From NCBI GenBank assembly GCA_002391185.1, contig DGRY01000085.1:1-19476 (forward strand): 19,476 bases of DNA. The letters are read 5' to 3'. Of this stretch, positions 15,615 to 19,476 are shown piece by piece. Position 1 is the first letter of the stretch. Each line of letters opens with the position of its first letter. The translations under genes were made by a program, and so were the position numbers. The notes below the pieces were generated by a model. It was given only the letters and a program-made list of their open reading frames with translations, did not search any database and was not told the origin of the DNA. Origin of the DNA: Prevotella sp. UBA4376 (GTDB lineage Bacteria > Bacteroidota > Bacteroidia > Bacteroidales > Bacteroidaceae).

Positions 15615-16819
15615 TACTTCTTTAATTCAGCAACGAGATCACGAGTATCACGAGCAATAACAATCTCTTCGTCGGTAGGAACAAGAACAACCTTCACCTT
15701 TGAGTCATCAGCAGAGATGATTGTTTCCTTGCCACGAACATTGTTGCGCTCCTCATCAATCTTAACACCAAGGTAGTCGAGACCGGCACAAGCGTCAACA
15801 CGCATACCAATCTGGTTCTCACCAACACCTGCTGTGAAGACGATGATGTCAACACCATTCATTGCAGCTGCATAAGCACCGATGTACTTCTTGATGCGAT
15901 AGCTATACATCTCAAGTGCGAGGTGAGCCATCTTGTCGCCATTGTTATCTGCATTCTCAACATCACGCATATCAGAGCTGATACCAGTGATACCGAGCAC
16001 ACCACTCTCCTTGTTAAGGAAGTTAGCCATTTCCTGTGGAGTCTTGTTAAGCTTCTCCATCAAGTATGTAACAGCAGAAGGATCGATGTCACCGCAACGG
16101 CTACCCATCATCAAACCTGCCAATGGAGTAAGACCCATAGAGGTGTCGATAACCTTACCATTCTTAATAGCAGCAACAGATGCACCGTTACCAATGTGGC
16201 AGGTGATAATCTTCTGAGTGTTGATATCTACGCCAAGCATCTCACAAACGCGATGTGAAACATAACGGTGGCTTGTTCCATGGAAACCGTAACGACGTAC
16301 ATGATACTTCTTATACAAGTCGTAAGGAATAGCGTAGAGATAAGCATAGTCAGGCATAGTGCTATGGAATGCGTTATCGAATACTGTTACCTGAGGAGTG
16401 TTAGGCATGAGCTCGTTAACGGCACGAATACCAGCCAAGTGACCCTTGTTGTGAACAGGAGCGAGATCGATAAGGCTCTCGATACCCTTCTCTACTTCTG
16501 GAGTAACAATGCAGCTCTTCTCAAAGAGGTCGCCACCCTGCACTACACGGTGACCAACAGCATCAATCTCATCAAGACTCTTAATAGCACCAATCTCAGG
16601 ATCGAGCAAGCACTCAAAAACCAAAGCAACACCTTCCTTGTGTGTAGGAAGATCGCGCATAATCTGCTTCTTCTCGCCATTGTTGAGCTTCACCTTGATG
16701 AAAGCCTCATCAAGACCAATACGCTCAACACCACCCTGTGCCAATACAGCCTCATTGGCCATATCATACAACTTATACTTAATAGATGAACTTCCGCAGT
16801 TCAATACTAAAACTTTCAT
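15614..16819 (-). CDS. ackA: Acetate kinase
   Basis: AckA converts acetyl phosphate and ADP to acetate and ATP. The 401-residue length is standard. Key residues sit at the expected family positions: Asn7 in LNCGSSS, Arg91 in GHRVVQGG, Asp148 in VFDNAFH, His180 in FHGTSHRYVS, and Arg241 in GSRCGDIDPS. The nucleotide-binding ITCHIGNGASVAA and FTAGVGENQ blocks are also present. Codon use is strongly biased, as expected for a highly expressed fermentation enzyme. Normally pta lies directly upstream; here a four-helix-bundle gene and repeats sit between. The sugar kinase overlaps its stop by one base. Confidence 0.97.
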   Translation of the reverse strand: MKVLVLNCGSSSIKYKLYDMANEAVLAQGGVERIGLDEAFIKVKLNNGEKKQIMRDLPTHKEGVALVFECLLDPEIGAIKSLDEIDAVGHRVVQGGDLFEKSCIVTPEVEKGIESLIDLAPVHNKGHLAGIRAVNELMPNTPQVTVFDNAFHSTMPDYAYLYAIPYDLYKKYHVRRYGFHGTSHRYVSHRVCEMLGVDINTQKIITCHIGNGASVAAIKNGKVIDTSMGLTPLAGLMMGSRCGDIDPSAVTYLMEKLNKTPQEMANFLNKESGVLGITGISSDMRDVENADNNGDKMAHLALEMYSYRIKKYIGAYAAAMNGVDIIVFTAGVGENQIGMRVDACAGLDYLGVKIDEERNNVRGKETIISADDSKVKVVLVPTDEEIVIARDTRDLVAELKK

Positions 16820-16833
16820 ATTTATTAATTTGG

Positions 16834-16889
16834 AATTACAAATTTGAAATTACGAATTATATTAATTACAAATTAAGAATTACGAATTA
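16834..16889. repeat. Two tandem 26-bp repeats of heptamer words (GAATTAC type), left flank of the four-helix-bundle gene
   Basis: Copies at 16834-16859 and 16864-16889 are 30 bp apart and each breaks into AATTAC, a 7-bp word, a 7-bp word (AAATTAC or GAATTAC) and GAATTA. The second copy ends one base before the stop codon of the four-helix-bundle gene. An inverted copy lies on the other side of the gene at 17330-17355. Confidence 0.75.
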
Positions 16890-16890
16890 C

Positions 16891-17259
16891 TCATTCCTTT
16901 CCTTCATTTTCACGAGTCGTTTTCGTGATTGTTGTAAGTAGCTTTTTAAGTTCTAAGCAATCAGCATAAATTGAATCATACTGATCTTTAACTAATAGCC
17001 TTACACTATACAATAACTGCAACCAATAAAGAGTTTCATTTGCTTCTTTCAAAGCTATATATATCTTAGCTATGAAATCATTACGACTAACGGCACATTG
17101 CGCCTCTGCAAGATTTGCTCCTATACTGGTTCCACTACGAAAAATTTGGTCAGCAATTCTATACTCATGCTTCTCTTCATTCAGAAAATGAGCAAGATTA
17201 TAAATCCTAATCGAAAAATTAAGACTCTTATCTCCTAGTATGTCACCAAATTCGCTCAT
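16891..17259 (-). CDS. Four-helix-bundle protein (23S rRNA intervening-sequence / S23 family)
   Basis: This 122-residue, all-helical protein matches the four-helix-bundle family named after ORFs inside 23S rRNA intervening sequences: RSGTSIGANLAEA at residues 41-53, then SRNDFIAKIYIALKEANETL and YWLQLL up to about 83. The family is related to the Avd accessory protein of diversity-generating retroelements and is thought to bind nucleic acid; its function is unknown. The gene is AT-rich and uses rare codons (AGG, CTA, ATA, TTA) unlike the strongly biased pta and ackA on each side, suggesting separate origin. It sits inside what is usually a contiguous pta-ackA unit, between inverted 26-bp heptamer repeats (16834-16889 and 17330-17355) and next to a CGTGGCA/TGCCACG inverted repeat. 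No reverse transcriptase, rRNA or transposase is nearby. Confidence 0.9.
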   Translation of the reverse strand: MSEFGDILGDKSLNFSIRIYNLAHFLNEEKHEYRIADQIFRSGTSIGANLAEAQCAVSRNDFIAKIYIALKEANETLYWLQLLYSVRLLVKDQYDSIYADCLELKKLLTTITKTTRENEGKE

Positions 17260-17280
17260 AGGTTATTTTATTTATTGACA

Positions 17281-17326
17281 CGTGGCAAAAAAAATAATTC
17301 ATAATTAAATCATTTAAAATGCCACG
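17281..17326. other. 7-bp inverted repeat with AT-rich loop upstream of the four-helix-bundle gene
   Basis: CGTGGCA (17281-17287) and TGCCACG (17320-17326) are perfect inverted copies enclosing 32 bp of almost pure A/T. The GC-rich arms stand out. It is not a normal terminator because no T-run follows the stem on either strand. It may be a folded RNA between pta and the small gene, an operator, or an end of a mobile unit. Confidence 0.55.
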
Positions 17327-17329
17327 CAT

Positions 17330-17355
17330 CAATTCGTAATTCAAAACTTGTAATT
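17330..17355. repeat. Inverted copy of the 26-bp heptamer repeat, right flank
   Basis: Read on the minus strand this matches the copy at 16864-16889 at 22 of 26 positions, in opposite orientation (both contain GAATTACGAATT). It ends seven bases before the pta stop codon. Together the two flanks bracket the four-helix-bundle gene like imperfect terminal inverted repeats. No target-site duplication is evident. Confidence 0.7.
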
Positions 17356-17361
17356 GTGCAT

Positions 17362-18372
17362 TTAAAGCTTGGCATCCTGAGCCTGGCAAGCTGTGATAGC
17401 TACCATGTAGTAGATATCATCAACTGAGCAACCACGGCTGAGGTCGTTAACAGGACGAGCGATACCCTGGAGGATAGGACCAATGGCAATAGCACCTCCA
17501 AGACGCTGAACAAGCTTGTAACCAATATTACCTACTTCGAGACATGGAGCAACAAGTACGTTTGCCTTACCTGCGATGTCGCTACCTGGAGCCTTCTTTG
17601 CACCAACAGCAGGAACAAGAGCAGCATCAGCCTGCAGCTCACCATCAACCTTAAGATCTGGATTCAATTCGTGAGCCAGCTTAGTAGCCTCAACAACCTT
17701 ATCAACAACCTCGTGTTTTGCACTACCCTTGGTAGAGAAGCTCAACATTGCTACACGTGGATCAGCAATACCAGCTACGCTCTTAGCTGTCTGTGCAGTA
17801 CATACTGCAATCTGTGCCAACTGGTTGGCATCCGGCATCGGAGTAACAGCCACGTCACCGATAACGACTACGCCATCCTCGCCATATTCCTTTGCTTCTG
17901 TCACCAGGATCATGCCGCCAGAGACACAGGTGATGCCTGGAGCAGTCTTGATAATTTGCAAAGCAGGGCGAAGTACGTCGCCAGTCGTATTGCGTGCACC
18001 AGCCAACTGACCGTCAGCTTCACCCATCTTGATGATCATACAACCAAGGTAAAGTGGATCTAACATCTTTTGGCGTGCTTCTTCAATAGTCATCCCTTTT
18101 TTCTTGCGAAGCTCGCACAAAGCCTGAGCATATTCTTCTTTCTTCGGATTGGTTTCCGGGTCGAGGATCGTAGCCTTGTTGATATGCTGTAATCCCCAAT
18201 CGCTTGCCAACTTCTGAATCTCGGCAGTATTTCCAATAATCGTCAAGTCGGCAATATCTTCAGCCAGGATGCGGTCGGCTGCTTTCAAGGTACGCTCCTC
18301 GGTACCTTCAGGAAGAACGATGCGCTGTTTGTTAGCCTTTGCACGTTCTACAAGTTGAGTAAATAAATCCAT
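17362..18372 (-). CDS. pta: Phosphate acetyltransferase (possibly mosaic)
   Basis: Pta makes acetyl phosphate from acetyl-CoA and phosphate, feeding AckA. The 336 residues match the short, single-domain PTA form. Conserved blocks include IVLPEGTEERTLKAA (18-32), GELQADAALVP (244-254), KAPGSDIAGKANVL (260-273) and the active-site GPILQG with NDLSRGC (309-315; Ser312-Arg313). The start follows a promoter at 18410-18439. The codon style changes inside the gene: by hand count, CCG is used for 4 of 8 prolines in residues 1-185 but for 0 of 7 in residues 190-336, and ACG likewise disappears. The 3' part resembles ackA and the rest of the window's left side, the 5' part resembles cdaA. Confidence 0.95.
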   Translation of the reverse strand: MDLFTQLVERAKANKQRIVLPEGTEERTLKAADRILAEDIADLTIIGNTAEIQKLASDWGLQHINKATILDPETNPKKEEYAQALCELRKKKGMTIEEARQKMLDPLYLGCMIIKMGEADGQLAGARNTTGDVLRPALQIIKTAPGITCVSGGMILVTEAKEYGEDGVVVIGDVAVTPMPDANQLAQIAVCTAQTAKSVAGIADPRVAMLSFSTKGSAKHEVVDKVVEATKLAHELNPDLKVDGELQADAALVPAVGAKKAPGSDIAGKANVLVAPCLEVGNIGYKLVQRLGGAIAIGPILQGIARPVNDLSRGCSVDDIYYMVAITACQAQDAKL

Positions 18373-18409
18373 GATACTATCTGTTTATTATTATTTTTCT
18401 AGGTTTCCG

Positions 18410-18444
18410 CAAAATTAGTCAATATTTATCATAATCAGACTAAT
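18410..18444 (-). promoter_or_regulatory. Promoter of pta overlapped by an inverted repeat
   Basis: On the minus strand a -7 box TAATTTTG (18417-18410) is preceded by TCTG (18439-18436, one mismatch to TTTG) with an 18-bp spacer, 37 bp upstream of the pta start. A perfect 7-bp inverted repeat, ATTAGTC at 18414-18420 and GACTAAT at 18438-18444, straddles both boxes with a 17-bp gap. This arrangement suggests a repressor site; a weak cdaA terminator is the alternative reading. Confidence 0.55.
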
Positions 18445-18463
18445 CCGGCACTTTTTTTGTACA

Positions 18464-19228
18464 TTACTCCAAGGATGTAATCATACGTTCCAATTCTTCC
18501 GCGGTGAGGTGCAAGTAGAACTTGCCTTTATAGGCAATGGAGATGCCGCCTGTTTCCTCCGAAACGATGATAGCCATGGCGTCGGTCTCTTGTGAGATGC
18601 CCATGGCTGCTCGGTGACGTAATCCCAGTTCTTTGGGTATGTCCATATCGTGTGACACAGGTAGGATACATCCGGCAGCAATAATACGGTTGTTGCGGAT
18701 GATCATTGCACCATCGTGTAATGGACTGTTCTTGAAGAAGATATTTTCTATAAGCCGTTGGCTGACATTCGCATTGATTTCCTCACCGGTCTGGATGATG
18801 TCATTCAGTGGCATCGTTTTTTCCAGAACCATTAAAGCTCCGACTTTTCCTTTGCTCATACTCATACATGCCATCACGATCGGCAAGATGTCGGCATGGT
18901 CGATCTTGTCTTTCTTATTGTGCGAGAAATACTTGACGATACTTCCAATCCGATTGTGTGAGCCCAGCTGAACGAGGAACTTCCGGATATCATCCTGAAA
19001 GAGGATGATTAAGGCAATGGCTCCTACGCTGATAAGCTTGTCTAATATTGCACCCATCAGGCGCATCTCAAGAACTTGTGAGACGACGACCCAAAACGCA
19101 ATCAGCACCAACACGCCTGTGAAGATGTTGATGGACCCTGAGTCTTTCATCAACCGATAGGTCTGGTACAGGATATATGCTACCAGCAATATGTCAATCA
19201 AGTCTTTAATGCCAAAATCAAAAAACAT
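18464..19228 (-). CDS. cdaA: Diadenylate cyclase CdaA (c-di-AMP synthase)
   Basis: The 254-residue protein has three hydrophobic N-terminal segments at about 8-25, 34-52 and 60-77, followed by a DisA_N diadenylate cyclase domain (about 90-245). The catalytic DGA motif is at 172-174 (PLHDGAMII) and RHR at 204-206 (LGLRHRAAMG). CdaA condenses two ATP to c-di-AMP at the inner membrane; this messenger controls potassium and osmotic balance and envelope stress in other bacteria. In Firmicutes cdaA is next to cdaR/glmM; here it follows folP by two bases, an arrangement I know as common in Bacteroidota. CGG arginine codons (three) and frequent GTC set it apart from genes on the left of the window. 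Confidence 0.95.
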   Translation of the reverse strand: MFFDFGIKDLIDILLVAYILYQTYRLMKDSGSINIFTGVLVLIAFWVVVSQVLEMRLMGAILDKLISVGAIALIILFQDDIRKFLVQLGSHNRIGSIVKYFSHNKKDKIDHADILPIVMACMSMSKGKVGALMVLEKTMPLNDIIQTGEEINANVSQRLIENIFFKNSPLHDGAMIIRNNRIIAAGCILPVSHDMDIPKELGLRHRAAMGISQETDAMAIIVSEETGGISIAYKGKFYLHLTAEELERMITSLE

Positions 19229-19230
19229 AT

Positions 19231-19476
19231 CTATCTCTTTAACTTTTCAACAATGCTTATCACTTCTTTTGCTTCTCTCACATCGTGAACCCTGAGGATG
19301 TCCGCTCCCTTCATAAGAGCCACGGTATTCAAGGCCGTTGTTCCATTGAGAGCTGTTTCTGGTGCTCCACCGAGGACTTTGTATATCATTGACTTACGTG
19401 AGACACCCACCAGGAGAGGCACCTCGAATAGTTGGAAATCCTCCAGATGTTCCAGCATCAGATAATTGTCGTCTAC
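19231..19476 (-). CDS. folP: Dihydropteroate synthase, C-terminal part only
   Basis: The frame is open to the window edge and holds the last 81 residues before the stop. GVSRKSMIYKVLG carries the conserved SRKS block that contacts the pterin and pABA, and the end shows ILRVHDVREAKE, the conserved RVHDV that binds phosphate. FolP joins dihydropterin pyrophosphate with p-aminobenzoate in folate synthesis and is the target of sulfonamides. The stop codon lies two bases before the cdaA start, so the two are co-transcribed with folP first. Confidence 0.93.
   Translation of the reverse strand, partial: VDDNYLMLEHLEDFQLFEVPLLVGVSRKSMIYKVLGGAPETALNGTTALNTVALMKGADILRVHDVREAKEVISIVEKLKR

Noticed and set aside
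16891..17259. Diversity-generating retroelement or 23S rRNA intervening sequence
   Set aside because: The protein is Avd/S23-like, but there is no reverse transcriptase, no template/variable repeat pair and no rRNA sequence in the window.

Overview
The window looks like chromosomal DNA of a Bacteroidota, order Bacteroidales, most likely Prevotellaceae (Prevotella/Segatella). The evidence is the TAnnTTTG promoter elements, the absence of strong Shine-Dalgarno sites, a TonB receptor with an N-terminal carboxypeptidase-like domain, Bacteroidota-only outer-membrane families, and the lineage's typical intergenic runs of 7-bp words. The genus is an inference from style; no rRNA gene is present to confirm it.

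Layout. 1-1970 (minus): a pseudouridine synthase of the RluD type (3' end cut by the window), a membrane PASTA protein, and rpmH. 2197-2769 (plus): efp, divergent from rpmH. 3038-4755 (plus): a family 2 glycosyltransferase followed by radC. 4943-6039 (minus): a DUF59/MIP18 Fe-S assembly protein followed by an LpxH-type lipid A hydrolase. 6282-11822 (plus): a tight three-gene outer-membrane operon made of a TonB-dependent receptor, a DUF4876-like lipoprotein and a DUF6850-like beta-barrel, with unknown substrate. 11936-14158 (minus): an exported family GH2 glycosidase. 14571-18372 (minus): pta, a small four-helix-bundle protein, ackA, and a PfkB-type (2-keto-3-deoxygluconate kinase-like) sugar kinase. 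18464-19476 (minus): folP (5' end cut) and cdaA, the c-di-AMP synthase.

How the genes work together. Pta and AckA turn acetyl-CoA into acetate with ATP formation; the sugar kinase is coupled to ackA by a TAATG overlap, which links sugar-acid phosphorylation to the acetate/ATP step. The three outer-membrane genes plus the neighbouring GH2 enzyme are convergent rather than one operon, so a shared substrate is only a possibility. CdaA and FolP form the usual short operon.

Most interesting points. (1) The pta-ackA pair is split by an AT-rich four-helix-bundle gene lying between 26-bp imperfect inverted repeats built from the 7-bp word GAATTAC, with a hairpin beside it: a candidate small mobile or domesticated module. 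(2) Two other intergenic regions (2.9-3.03 kb, 4.76-4.94 kb) have the same plan, short-period tandem words around hairpins, without a gene. (3) Codon use changes abruptly inside pta (about 17.8-17.9 kb), suggesting a recombination or assembly junction. (4) Direct and inverted repeats upstream of the GH2 gene and of pta look like operators.
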